Shown here piece after piece: positions 35,937-43,472 of a DNA stretch of 64,000 bases; positions within the stretch are counted from its first letter, which is position 1; each line of letters begins with the position of its first letter. The DNA comes from Mycolicibacterium komossense (lineage in GTDB: Bacteria; Actinomycetota; Actinomycetes; Mycobacteriales; Mycobacteriaceae): positions 42,918 to 106,917 of the forward strand of contig NZ_JACKTY010000024.1 of NCBI RefSeq assembly GCF_025822605.1, read 5' to 3'. Position numbers and translations under genes: made by a program. The notes beneath the pieces were generated by a model. It did no database searches and was not told the origin of the DNA. It was given only the letters and a program-made list of their open reading frames with translations.

Positions 35937-36307
35937 CCGCGTGGAGGTCCGTGGCGGCGCGCTCACCGGCCAGGAGGGCAGCCTCGATCCCCGAGTGAGT
36001 GAGGAAGTCGCCGGCGACGTGCGCGCGCCGGCCGCGCGTCACGCGCCTGACGCGTGGCCGCGTAATGCCCAGGGACCGAAGCGATCAGCGCCACCTCCGT
36101 CTCGGAGATGCGCGTGAAGTCTGGCTGAGCATCCGAGAATGCCATGGCGACCGCCAGCCGGGCCTTGGCGACGACCTCTGACTCGGACAGGCCCAACGTC
36201 TGCGCGGTGTCGAGCCAGGTGCTGGCGGTCCGCGCGCCGGCCGGGCCCCTTGGCGGAATCTGGTCAGCACCGTCTACGACGTCTGGCGCCACTCGGCACA
36301 CCGTCAT
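35911..36307 (-). pseudogene. C-terminal remnant of a FAD-dependent amine-oxidase-like enzyme, frameshifted
   Basis: In one minus-strand frame: LGLSESEVVAKARLAVAMAF, SDAQPDFTRISETEVALIAS, VPGHYAATRQ. In another frame, just after: RRAHVAGDFLTHSGIEAALL, AGERAATDLHAVS and a TGA at 35911. Put together these make the normal end of a NAD(P)/FAD-dependent oxidoreductase of the flavin amine oxidase type, in which GDFLTHSGIEAALLAGERAA is the last FAD-contacting segment. One frameshift near 36040-36060 separates the parts, and the N-terminal three quarters are absent. A decayed gene, overlapped by the end of the acyl-CoA dehydrogenase. Confidence 0.65.
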
Positions 36308-36345
36308 ACCTAGCCGAAACGGCTCACCCTGCCGCTCGAGTTGTT

Positions 36346-36361
36346 TTTAATTTAGACTAGA
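36346..36361. promoter_or_regulatory. TTTA-N8-TAGA candidate operator
   Basis: TTTA ATTTAGAC TAGA followed by AA, 63 bp before the phosphotransferase at 36424. Same right half as the sites at 26733 and (reversed) 52421. Confidence 0.5.
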
Positions 36362-36423
36362 AATAGCCACGCACTGCGCGTCAGCAGCCGCCGATTGCCC
36401 CTTCGACTGAGGAGTTGCACCAG

Positions 36424-37830
36424 ATGACCGTCGACATCGCGGACGGCGCGCGGGACACCCTGCCCGCCCCCTGGCCTCGTCTGTTCACCTGGGTCGAAGA
36501 GGTGACCGGCGGCCGAATCGTGTCCTGGCGCCGACAGGCACGGTGGCGGCCGGCGTGGTTTCTCACCGTCGACGTCGAGGGCAATCGGCGCGAGCTCTAC
36601 GCCCGCTGCCAGCGCGAAGAATCCATGCCGTGGACTCAAACCCTTTCTTTGCGTCGCGAATACGAGATCATGCGCGTCCTGCATGACAACGGTGTCGCAG
36701 TGCCCGCCCCGTTGGCCTTCTGCGACGAACCCGAATCGATCCTGATGGAGTCGATCCGTGGCCGGGATCGCTTCGACGAACGCGATGACGCCCAAACCCG
36801 CAGCGCTGTCATCAACGACTACGTCGCACAGCTCGCCGAGGCGCATCGTCTGGACCCAGCCTTGTTTCAAACGATCGGCCTCTCGCGTCCGGCAACTCCC
36901 CGCGACATCGGATACATGGGATTCGGCCTCTCGGAGAAGTGGTACCGGCAGATCAAGCCGGGGCCGGATCCGACGATCGAGTTCATCGTGTCCTGGCTGC
37001 ACCGCCACGTGCCGACACACCGCGAACAGACATCGTGGATTCACTTCGACGCCGGGCAGTTCCTTCATGCCGACGACCGGGTGACGGCGGTGATGGATGT
37101 CGAATTCTCCTGCCTGGGTGACCCACTCGCCGATCTTGGCGCCATGCGTATGCGCGACACGGCCCAGCCCATCGGAGATCTCACCGGGGCATACGCCGCC
37201 TACGCGAGCGCGACGGGGCAACCGATCGACCGCAGTGTGGTCAACTTCCATGCGGTGCGCTTCGCCCTGCTCACACCCATGTTGTCCGCGGCCACGCGTG
37301 CCGATCCGCCGGCGGAGTTCGATCTGGCGCAATGGCAAGCCTGGTCACTGATGTCCTTCATGATCTGTTTGCAGATCATCGCCGAAGAGGGCGGCTACTC
37401 GCTGGAACCGCCGCCCGCGGTGACCTCGGTGACCCCGCGCAACGACCCGGGCTTCGTCTCGGTCGAGAGGATCATCGGTGGCGTACTCGATGACCTCAAT
37501 CCCGATGACCACGTTGCCTTCCGGCTGGCAATCGTGCGTGATCTGCTGACAGGTCTGCACCGCGGCGCGACGGCCGCAGCGTCGGTGGGAGAGGCGGATC
37601 GCGAGGACGAGCAGCGGCTGCTCGGAGTGCAACCCGACGGCTGGCTCGATGCCGACCAACGACTTGAACGTTTCGTCGCCGAGCATGCCGCGGACCGCGA
37701 ACGCGATATCGTCGGCCTGCTCAGCCGCCGCGTGCAACGCCAGATCGAGCTCATCGATCCGGGCATGCGCGACGTCCGCGGGTTCCGAGTGCAACCGATC
37801 GACTGGTCGGCGATACCGACGACCTCCTGA
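36424..37830 (+). CDS. APH/ACAD10-type phosphotransferase, long form
   Basis: 468 residues from the ATG at 36424 (GAGGAG nine bases upstream; an ATG three codons earlier lacks spacing). Kinase fold: YARCQREESMPWTQTLSLRR, ILMESIRGRDRFDERD, TSWIHFDAGQFLHADD (HFDxGxxxh in place of HGDxxxxN) and VMDVEFSCLGDPLADLGAMR. The final 120 residues form an extra helical region rich in Asp/Arg. Changes in the catalytic loop (Gln at the Asn position) make activity uncertain. Likely acts on a CoA or hydroxylated intermediate of the surrounding catabolic pathway. Confidence 0.75.
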   Translation: MTVDIADGARDTLPAPWPRLFTWVEEVTGGRIVSWRRQARWRPAWFLTVDVEGNRRELYARCQREESMPWTQTLSLRREYEIMRVLHDNGVAVPAPLAFCDEPESILMESIRGRDRFDERDDAQTRSAVINDYVAQLAEAHRLDPALFQTIGLSRPATPRDIGYMGFGLSEKWYRQIKPGPDPTIEFIVSWLHRHVPTHREQTSWIHFDAGQFLHADDRVTAVMDVEFSCLGDPLADLGAMRMRDTAQPIGDLTGAYAAYASATGQPIDRSVVNFHAVRFALLTPMLSAATRADPPAEFDLAQWQAWSLMSFMICLQIIAEEGGYSLEPPPAVTSVTPRNDPGFVSVERIIGGVLDDLNPDDHVAFRLAIVRDLLTGLHRGATAAASVGEADREDEQRLLGVQPDGWLDADQRLERFVAEHAADRERDIVGLLSRRVQRQIELIDPGMRDVRGFRVQPIDWSAIPTTS

Positions 37831-37848
37831 CGGTGGGCCAGGTGCCGA

Positions 37849-38580
37849 TCAGGTAGTAACCCACTCGACGACCTCGTCGAGTGGGGCCCGTGAGGTGCGG
37901 TAGCCGTTGGTCGGATGGTCAATGTCGGGGTAACCGAAGGAAATCCCGCATACGACGGTGCGGTCCGCCGCCAGGCCGAGTTCGTCGCGAAGGACTCCTG
38001 GATACATCGCCAGCGCGGCTTGGGCGATGCTGCCGACACCGTGTGCGGCCGCGGCGAGGAGGAAGTTGCTGACGTATCCGCCGCAATCGACCGCACCGTA
38101 GGGCCCCAGCGCCTCATCGGTGTGAACGATCGCCACGTGCGGGGCGCCGAAGAACCTGAAGTTCTCCAACGTCTGTGCCATCTGACGCTCGCGATCCCTG
38201 CGTTCGATGCCCAACGCAGAATAGAGCTGGTATCCGCTCTCCCGGCGCCGGTCGAGATGCACCCCGCGATACTCCCGCGGAAACGGAATGTCGGGCGTCT
38301 CGACGTACTCGCTCGATGCCGCGGCGTACAGCGCATCGCGAAGCCGGTCGGTTCCCGCTCCGCTGGTGATCGCGAGCTTCCAGGACTGGCTGTTGCACCA
38401 GGAGGCCGTCAGCTGCGCGGTGGCCAGAATCGCCCGGATAGTCTCCCCGGCAACGGGTTCCGGCTTAAAGGCTCGACAGCTCGTCCGAATGGCCAGTAGC
38501 TGTGCCAGCGTCGTGGCCGCATCGGCCGGTAGCCGATCAGATCTGCGAGATTCAACGATGGCACGGAGATCGGTGTTCAC
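37849..38580 (-). CDS. Nitroreductase family protein
   Basis: 243 residues. FMN-dependent nitroreductase-like: LLAIRTSCRAFKPEPVAGET (FMN phosphate-binding RxxRxF type), ILATAQLTASWCNSQSWKLA, then DCGGYVSNFLLAAAAHGVGS and SFGYPDIDHPTNGYRT at the end. Probably an FMN oxidoreductase of enones, quinones or flavins. The gene's start abuts an operator-like element at 38589, and it is convergent with the phosphotransferase. Confidence 0.82.
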   Translation of the reverse strand: MNTDLRAIVESRRSDRLPADAATTLAQLLAIRTSCRAFKPEPVAGETIRAILATAQLTASWCNSQSWKLAITSGAGTDRLRDALYAAASSEYVETPDIPFPREYRGVHLDRRRESGYQLYSALGIERRDRERQMAQTLENFRFFGAPHVAIVHTDEALGPYGAVDCGGYVSNFLLAAAAHGVGSIAQAALAMYPGVLRDELGLAADRTVVCGISFGYPDIDHPTNGYRTSRAPLDEVVEWVTT

Positions 38581-38588
38581 GGACCGAT

Positions 38589-38604
38589 TTTATCGTGCGT
38601 TAAT
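38589..38604. promoter_or_regulatory. TTTA-N8-TAAT candidate operator
   Basis: TTTA TCGTGCGT TAAT, only nine bases upstream of the nitroreductase start. N8 differs by one base from the copy at 38840 (TCGTGTGT); the two are 251 bp apart and probably arose by duplication. Confidence 0.55.
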
Positions 38605-38839
38605 ATTATGCATCGCGCCCTGACGAACGGGTCCCACTCGATTGCAGATACCTCGCCGCGTTCGCGCCTCCGCTTTGGAGTTCCCGGAATGAGCGAACCG
38701 CCGCGCATACTGGCGCAGCCGCGACCTGACCATCGCCGGCGACGAGGACTATGGACCCGATTCCTGGATCTGCTCAACGTCGCCTGACCGACGACACACC
38801 ACCGGGTACACCGCGATGCCGGACGCCAGCGGAATCTTT
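38605..38839. other. Gap without a supported gene
   Basis: A 32-codon frame begins at 38689 but has no recognisable product or ribosome site. An overlapping frame contains RSRDLTIAGDEDYGPDSW, which looks protein-like but matched nothing I know. May be a relic between two copies of the operator. Confidence 0.35.
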
Positions 38840-38855
38840 TTTATCGTGTGTTAAA
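38840..38855. promoter_or_regulatory. TTTA-N8-TAAA candidate operator
   Basis: TTTA TCGTGTGT TAAA, 38 bp before the metallo-hydrolase start. The similarity to the copy at 52541 continues downstream: GTCGGGAGATAGGGATTC here, GTCGGAAGATAAGGATTC there. Confidence 0.6.
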
Positions 38856-38893
38856 TTATGATCGGGGCGTCGGGAGATAGGGATTCGCTTGAG

Positions 38894-39934
38894 ATGTCGA
38901 ACAACCAGTTGACGTCGGACCTGGACGTAGACAGCGACGACGAGCTCCCGTCCCACGTCGTGAGAATTCCTTTGCCACTGCCCCTTCGGGATCTGCGCGA
39001 GGTGAATGTCTACGCCATCCTCGGAGAGGATGGCGTGACCCTGGTCGATTCGGGCTGGGCCGACGACGCCAGCGAGACAGTGCTCGTCGAAGCCCTGGCC
39101 CGGCTCGGATTCGCGCCCCACGATGTCGCACGCGTCGTCGTCACCCACCACCATTGGGACCACTATTCGCGGGCCATCGACTGGCAACGGCGGTACGGCA
39201 CCACGGTCATGATCGGCCGGGAGGAACGCCATTCGATCGAGGCGTTCGACGAACGGACCTGCACCTACCCCGTCCAGGCTCAGCAGCTCATCGCAGCCGG
39301 GGCGACCGAACTCGCGGAGACCATCGCAGCCTTCCCGCTGGAGACGTACGAACGCAACGTCCCGTATGGCCCCGCGGACGTGTGGCTCGAGGACGGCATC
39401 CATATCGACTGTGGAGGCGTCGATCCGGTCGCCAGGTCTACGCCGGGGCACACCCGCGGCCATATCGTGTACGAGGACCGTCGATCGCGCCTGGCGTTCA
39501 CCGGTGACCACATCCTGCCGCGGATCACCCCGTCGATAGCGCTCGAGCGGCAGCCCGAAGAACTGCCACTGCGCTCCTACCTCGCGTCGCTGAAGCTCTT
39601 CCTCGACCTCCCAGACGCAACCATGCTGCCCGCCCACGGCGCCGTCACCGAGAGCGTCAAGGCCCGGGCCGAGCAACTTCTCGAGCACCACCGCGACCGG
39701 CTCGAACAGGCACGCGAACTCGTGGCGGCCGGCAACTCCACCGCCTATCAGGTAGCCCGGCAGATGCGGTGGACCCGGCACGAACGCACCATCGACGAAC
39801 TCGGCGCGGTGCACGGTATGACCGCGATTCTCGAAGTACTTGCCCACCTGGAACTTCTTGTGACACAAGGCGCATTGGAGCGCACCGGCTCGGGGACCGT
39901 CAACGACTACGTTGTCAGCCAGAAGGGGCACTGA
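38894..39934 (+). CDS. MBL-fold metallo-hydrolase
   Basis: 346 residues from the ATG at 38894; an upstream frame to 38858 overlaps the operator region. Metallo-beta-lactamase fold: VNVYAILGEDGVTLVDSGWA, VVVTHHHWDHYSRAIDWQRR (metal motif HxHxDH variant HHHWDH), STPGHTRGHIVYEDR, FTGDHILPRITPSI, and C-terminal MLPAHGAV. An extra helical C-terminal domain of about 90 residues recalls the LACTB2/thioesterase-like members. Probably hydrolyses a thioester or lactone in the pathway. Followed after 4 bp by the DinB-like gene. Confidence 0.85.
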   Translation: MSNNQLTSDLDVDSDDELPSHVVRIPLPLPLRDLREVNVYAILGEDGVTLVDSGWADDASETVLVEALARLGFAPHDVARVVVTHHHWDHYSRAIDWQRRYGTTVMIGREERHSIEAFDERTCTYPVQAQQLIAAGATELAETIAAFPLETYERNVPYGPADVWLEDGIHIDCGGVDPVARSTPGHTRGHIVYEDRRSRLAFTGDHILPRITPSIALERQPEELPLRSYLASLKLFLDLPDATMLPAHGAVTESVKARAEQLLEHHRDRLEQARELVAAGNSTAYQVARQMRWTRHERTIDELGAVHGMTAILEVLAHLELLVTQGALERTGSGTVNDYVVSQKGH

Positions 39935-39938
39935 CCCG

Positions 39939-40736
39939 ATGATCGTGCGAGCCCAGCCGAACCGTACAGCGGCCCTGCGCGCCGAGCGCGACGAGATCCT
40001 ACGCCTCTGTTCTGACCTGAGTTGCCAGGAATGGACGGCGCGAAGTGCAGCCGAGGGCTGGCGGGTCCAGGACGTGGTAGCTCACCTCGGTTCCGGTTGC
40101 CACTCGCTGTTCACCCCGTCCGCGGTGACCATGCTGTTGAGCAAGGACATCGAGCACACCAACGACACGATGGTGGCGGCCCGGCGCTCCTGGGAGCCCG
40201 ACAGAGTTCTCCAGGAGTACAGCCGTTGGAGCGCCCGGGTCACCCGGTTGTCCGGCGCCGTTGCGACGACGCCGCTGAGCCGGCTGCGGATCCGCCTGGC
40301 CGAATTGGGCTCCTTCCCTATCGGTTTGCTGCTCGGTGCGGCGATGGTGTTCGATCACCACACGCATCTGCGCTTCGACATAGCCCCCGCCATCGGCAGG
40401 GAGACACCTCCCACCGATGCCAACCGGATGTCAGTGGTCATCGAATGGATGCTGGCGGTGCTGTCGAACCAGCTGCGCCAAGCGCCGCTGGAGTGGATGC
40501 GCAGACCCGTGAGCTTGGAACTCACAGGGCTCGGCGGCGGCTTCTGGTCGATCGCGGCCGACGGCACCGTGACCGCGGGCCTGGCACAAGTTCACCGCGC
40601 CGCCGATATCGTCGCCACCACCGAGGAGTTTCCGGAGTGGGCGACGCGGCGCGCACGGTGGCAGGACCGAAACATCACCATCGGCGGCGACCACGACTAC
40701 GGCGAGCGGTTTCTCAACGTGGTCAACATCGTCTGA
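39939..40736 (+). CDS. Maleylpyruvate isomerase-like (DinB/MDMPI) protein
   Basis: 265 residues. N-terminal TAALRAERDEILRLCSDLSC, QEWTARSAAEGWRVQDVVAH, LGSGCHSLF is the DinB-like four-helix start of mycothiol-dependent maleylpyruvate isomerase family proteins; FDHHTHLRFDIA could provide metal-binding histidines. The C-terminal part from about 190 (LELTGLGGGFWSIAADGTVT) resembles the SCP2-like sterol-carrier domain often fused to this family. Cofactor use of mycothiol is inferred. Follows the metallo-hydrolase by 4 bp and precedes the CoA-transferase by 23 bp in a plus-strand unit. Confidence 0.7.
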   Translation: MIVRAQPNRTAALRAERDEILRLCSDLSCQEWTARSAAEGWRVQDVVAHLGSGCHSLFTPSAVTMLLSKDIEHTNDTMVAARRSWEPDRVLQEYSRWSARVTRLSGAVATTPLSRLRIRLAELGSFPIGLLLGAAMVFDHHTHLRFDIAPAIGRETPPTDANRMSVVIEWMLAVLSNQLRQAPLEWMRRPVSLELTGLGGGFWSIAADGTVTAGLAQVHRAADIVATTEEFPEWATRRARWQDRNITIGGDHDYGERFLNVVNIV

Positions 40737-40759
40737 TTCGCCCCGCGAGAGGAAAGCCC

Positions 40760-41917
40760 ATGACCACGCCACTTCCCGCCCCATTGCACGGCGTCCGAGT
40801 CCTCGAAGTCGGAGGCATGGGGCCGGGCCCGTTCGCCGGAATGACGTTGGCCGATATGGGTGCTGAGGTCGTCCGGATCGATCGGCCTGGCGGCCCGGGA
40901 GTATTTCCGGGGGACCCCACCCAGGATCTACTCAACCGCGGAAAGCGGTCGGTCTGCCTGGATCTGAAGCGGCCCGCGGCTGTCGAGATCGTGCTGGCCA
41001 TGGCCGCGCACGCCGACATCCTCATCGAGGGACACCGGCCGGCCGTAGCCGAGCGGCTGGGTATCGGGCCCGCCGACTGTCACGCGCGCAACCCGGCACT
41101 GGTCTACGGACGGATGACCGGCTGGGGCCAAGACGGTCCACTCGCCAACCGGGCCGGTCACGACGTCTCCTACATCGCGCTCACCGGAGCACTGCACGCC
41201 ATCGGTGACGCGAGCGGCCCACCGCAGATCCCGCTCAACATCGTCGGCGACTTCGGCGGTGGGGCAACCTATCTCGTGATGGGGGTGCTCGCCGCACTAT
41301 GGGAGGCCGGCCGAACCGGCAAGGGTCGCACCGTCGACGCCGCAATCATCGACGGCGCCGCACACCTGCTGTCGGCAACCCACGCGATGCTCAACACCGG
41401 CACCTGGCGTGATGAACGCGGTGTCAACATGCTCGACGGCGGAGCACCGTACTACGCGGTCTACGCGACCGCCGACGGCGAACATATGGCCGTCGGCGCG
41501 ATCGAGTCCAAGTTCTATCGTCTGCTTCTCGCCGGCCTGGGACTGCACGATGTCGACACCGCTCTACAGGACGACAGATCAACGTGGCCACGAACACGCG
41601 AACGGATCGCCGCAGCGTTCCGCGCTAACACGCGGGCGCACTGGACCGAAGTCTTCGAGCCGACGGACGCGTGTGTCGCTCCGGTCATGAGCCTGCGCGA
41701 AGCCGCCGAGCACCCCCATTTGAAGGCCCGCGGCACCGTCGTCGAACACAACGGTGTCCTACAAGCAGCTCCCGCACCGCGCTTCTCCGGAACACCAGCC
41801 GCCGTCGGCACCGCTCCCGTCCCGCTGGGAGCCGATACGCGCGCCGTGCTCGCAGAGTGGGGTATCGCAGAAGACCTCATCGCGAGCGCAACGGCCAGCC
41901 AACCGAACAGCTGCTGA
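40760..41917 (+). CDS. CaiB/BaiF family CoA-transferase or alpha-methylacyl-CoA racemase
   Basis: 385 residues from the ATG at 40760 (GAGAGGAAAG upstream). Family-III start LHGVRVLEVGGMGPGPFAGM with MTLADMGAEVVRIDRPGGPG; FPGDPTQDLLNRGKRSVCLD and NPALVYGRMTGWGQDGPLAN; GHDVSYIALTGALHAIGD contains the Asp/His pair of the racemase subgroup (Mcr-like) rather than the usual transferase catalytic Asp alone. So racemisation of 2-methylacyl-CoA is likelier than CoA transfer, but both remain open. Third gene of the MBL, DinB-like, CaiB unit. Confidence 0.85.
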   Translation: MTTPLPAPLHGVRVLEVGGMGPGPFAGMTLADMGAEVVRIDRPGGPGVFPGDPTQDLLNRGKRSVCLDLKRPAAVEIVLAMAAHADILIEGHRPAVAERLGIGPADCHARNPALVYGRMTGWGQDGPLANRAGHDVSYIALTGALHAIGDASGPPQIPLNIVGDFGGGATYLVMGVLAALWEAGRTGKGRTVDAAIIDGAAHLLSATHAMLNTGTWRDERGVNMLDGGAPYYAVYATADGEHMAVGAIESKFYRLLLAGLGLHDVDTALQDDRSTWPRTRERIAAAFRANTRAHWTEVFEPTDACVAPVMSLREAAEHPHLKARGTVVEHNGVLQAAPAPRFSGTPAAVGTAPVPLGADTRAVLAEWGIAEDLIASATASQPNSC

Positions 41918-42018
41918 CCGACGGAGGTCCTGCTTCGGCTCCAGCCACCCGCGGGATAGCTGATTCGTCATACGGTGGCCGCCCCGGAACAGCGGAGCTT
42001 CAGGAGTATCGACGCTGC

Positions 42019-42609
42019 CTAGCGCTCCGTTTCCCTTCTGCTGGTGAACAGTTCGACGAGCAGCTGAAGACGCTCCGAGGCGAAGTCCGGGCGTAGCCGG
42101 TCGGCACGGCTGAGGGTGACCAGTCCGTGCAGTGCGGCGAACAACACCTCGGTGAGCGTGTCCGCATGCTGTTCGTCGACGACGAGGCTGACCGCTTGGC
42201 GCAGCTCGCTGAAGGCCGCCGTCAGCTCAGGCGGTGTGTCCAGGGCTGCGAAGCGAAAGGACGTCGAGCGGGTGAACATCGCGTCGTACACCGCCGGGTT
42301 GTCACGGGCAAAGTCGAGATAGGCGTGGCCAATCCGGGTCAGGACGTCGCCGGCGGTGCCGGTGTCCGATCGGGCAGCCCGCGTCACCTCGCCGAGTTCC
42401 ACAAATCCGTCGATGGCGACGGCATCAGCGATATGTTCCATGCCGGCGAAGTGCTTGTACAAGACAGGCTGGCTGTATTCGATCTCGGTGGACAGCCGCC
42501 GGGTGGTGACGGCATCCCAGCCTTCTGCCTCAGCCAGCCTGCGGGCCGTCTCGATGATCAGCCGCCGGCGGGCGGCCTTCTCACGCTCACGTCGATCCTC
42601 GATGGCCAT
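42019..42609 (-). CDS. TetR family transcriptional regulator
   Basis: 196 residues. HTH RLIIETARRLAEAEGWDAVT, TRRLSTEIEYSQPVLYKHFA at residues about 15-54. The C-terminal domain (AAFSELRQAVSLVVDEQHAD, TLTEVLFAALHGLVTLSRAD) is of the TetR_C WHG-like type. Divergent from the NIPSNAP-like gene across a 132-bp region with clear repeated elements, so autoregulation and control of that gene are likely. Confidence 0.87.
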   Translation of the reverse strand: MAIEDRREREKAARRRLIIETARRLAEAEGWDAVTTRRLSTEIEYSQPVLYKHFAGMEHIADAVAIDGFVELGEVTRAARSDTGTAGDVLTRIGHAYLDFARDNPAVYDAMFTRSTSFRFAALDTPPELTAAFSELRQAVSLVVDEQHADTLTEVLFAALHGLVTLSRADRLRPDFASERLQLLVELFTSRRETER

Positions 42610-42624
42610 TCGCGAAGAGTATCA

Positions 42625-42686
42625 CTGCTAGATGCGTTAGCGCCGCTATTGACATCTAGCAAGTCTAGAGTTAGCGTTGCTAGCAG
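42625..42686. promoter_or_regulatory. Repeated CTAG/TTAGCG operator region with a sigma-70-like promoter
   Basis: CTGCTAG (42625-42631) and its inverse CTAGCAG (42680-42686) frame the region; TTAGCG occurs twice, each near a CTAGA. A plus-strand promoter TTGACA (42649-42654), 17 bp, TAGCGT (42672-42677) lies within. A regulator bound to the repeats would cover the promoter; the divergent TetR is the candidate. Confidence 0.6.
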
Positions 42687-42741
42687 TTGTCCACGACCGG
42701 ACTCACTCCGCCGTTATCGGCGAAAGGCAGCGCAGCATTCG

Positions 42742-43059
42742 ATGTTTCAGCTCAGGATCTACACACTTCGATCACCGGACGCTCTGCAGCGGTACGCAAC
42801 CGTGCACTGGGCCCGGCACCTCGCTACCTTCACCGCGTTCGGGGTCACCACCCAGGGTGTGTGGACCGAACAGGGTGAAGGCGCGAATCGACTCGTCGCA
42901 CTCGTCCACTATCCACCTGGCGCCGACCCCGAAAAGATCACCCGAGACGTCATGGCCAGCCCGGAATTCGCCGCCGATATGGCCGGTTTCGATGTCGACG
43001 AGATCGTCGACGTTGCGTCCGTCCTACTAGAACCGACGTCCTTCTCCCCTACTCACTAA
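42742..43059 (+). CDS. NIPSNAP/EthD-like small protein
   Basis: 105 residues beginning MFQLRIYTLRSPDALQRYAT, then VHWARHLATFTAFGVTTQGV, a ferredoxin-like (dimeric alpha-beta barrel) pattern of NIPSNAP family proteins. Family members are small enzymes or binding proteins of unclear role. Follows the TetR-controlled promoter; a DUF4267 membrane protein follows 19 bp later and probably shares the transcript. Confidence 0.7.
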   Translation: MFQLRIYTLRSPDALQRYATVHWARHLATFTAFGVTTQGVWTEQGEGANRLVALVHYPPGADPEKITRDVMASPEFAADMAGFDVDEIVDVASVLLEPTSFSPTH

Positions 43060-43078
43060 GAAAGCTGGAGTACTCGAT

Positions 43079-43456
43079 ATGACCACCACCATCGGATACG
43101 TGCTCGCTGGACTCATCGCCGCGGCCATCATCTTCATCGGCGCACGATTCATCATCGCGCCGCGCGTCGGCGCCGGCGGCTACGGCGTGGTGCCAGATGT
43201 CAGTCAGCCCTCAGTCGCCGCCTACCTCCGCGTCAAAGGCGTCCGCGATATCGCATCGGGTCTGTTCGTCATCATTCTCTTGGTCGCAGGGGCGACCCAC
43301 CTACTTGGCTGGGTGATATTGGCCGCCACCATAATTCCGCTGGCCGACGCGGCCATCGTGCTCAACAGCGGGGGCCCCAAGTCCATCGCCTGGGGAGTCC
43401 ACGGCGCCACCGCCACCGTCATGCTCATCACGGCTGCACTCCTGCTCATCTCTTAG
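43079..43456 (+). CDS. DUF4267-type small membrane protein
   Basis: 125 residues with four membrane helices (about 6-26, 57-77, 78-96, 104-124). VGAGGYGVVPDVSQPSVAAY and LRVKGVRDIASGLFVIIL are the typical conserved stretch of DUF4267. Function unknown. Second gene after the TetR-divergent promoter; AAGCTGGAG precedes the ATG. Confidence 0.8.
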   Translation: MTTTIGYVLAGLIAAAIIFIGARFIIAPRVGAGGYGVVPDVSQPSVAAYLRVKGVRDIASGLFVIILLVAGATHLLGWVILAATIIPLADAAIVLNSGGPKSIAWGVHGATATVMLITAALLLIS

Positions 43457-43472
43457 CAAGATGACGGTGGCT

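Noticed and set aside
38689..38787. Small gene of 32 codons before the metallo-hydrolase
   Set aside because: No ribosome site, no known family, and an overlapping frame is just as plausible; described as a gap.
40022..41917. A 631-residue frame that would fuse an unknown N-terminal part to the CoA-transferase
   Set aside because: The first 246 codons are the out-of-frame image of the DinB-like gene; a good ribosome site and family start at 40760 show the true protein.
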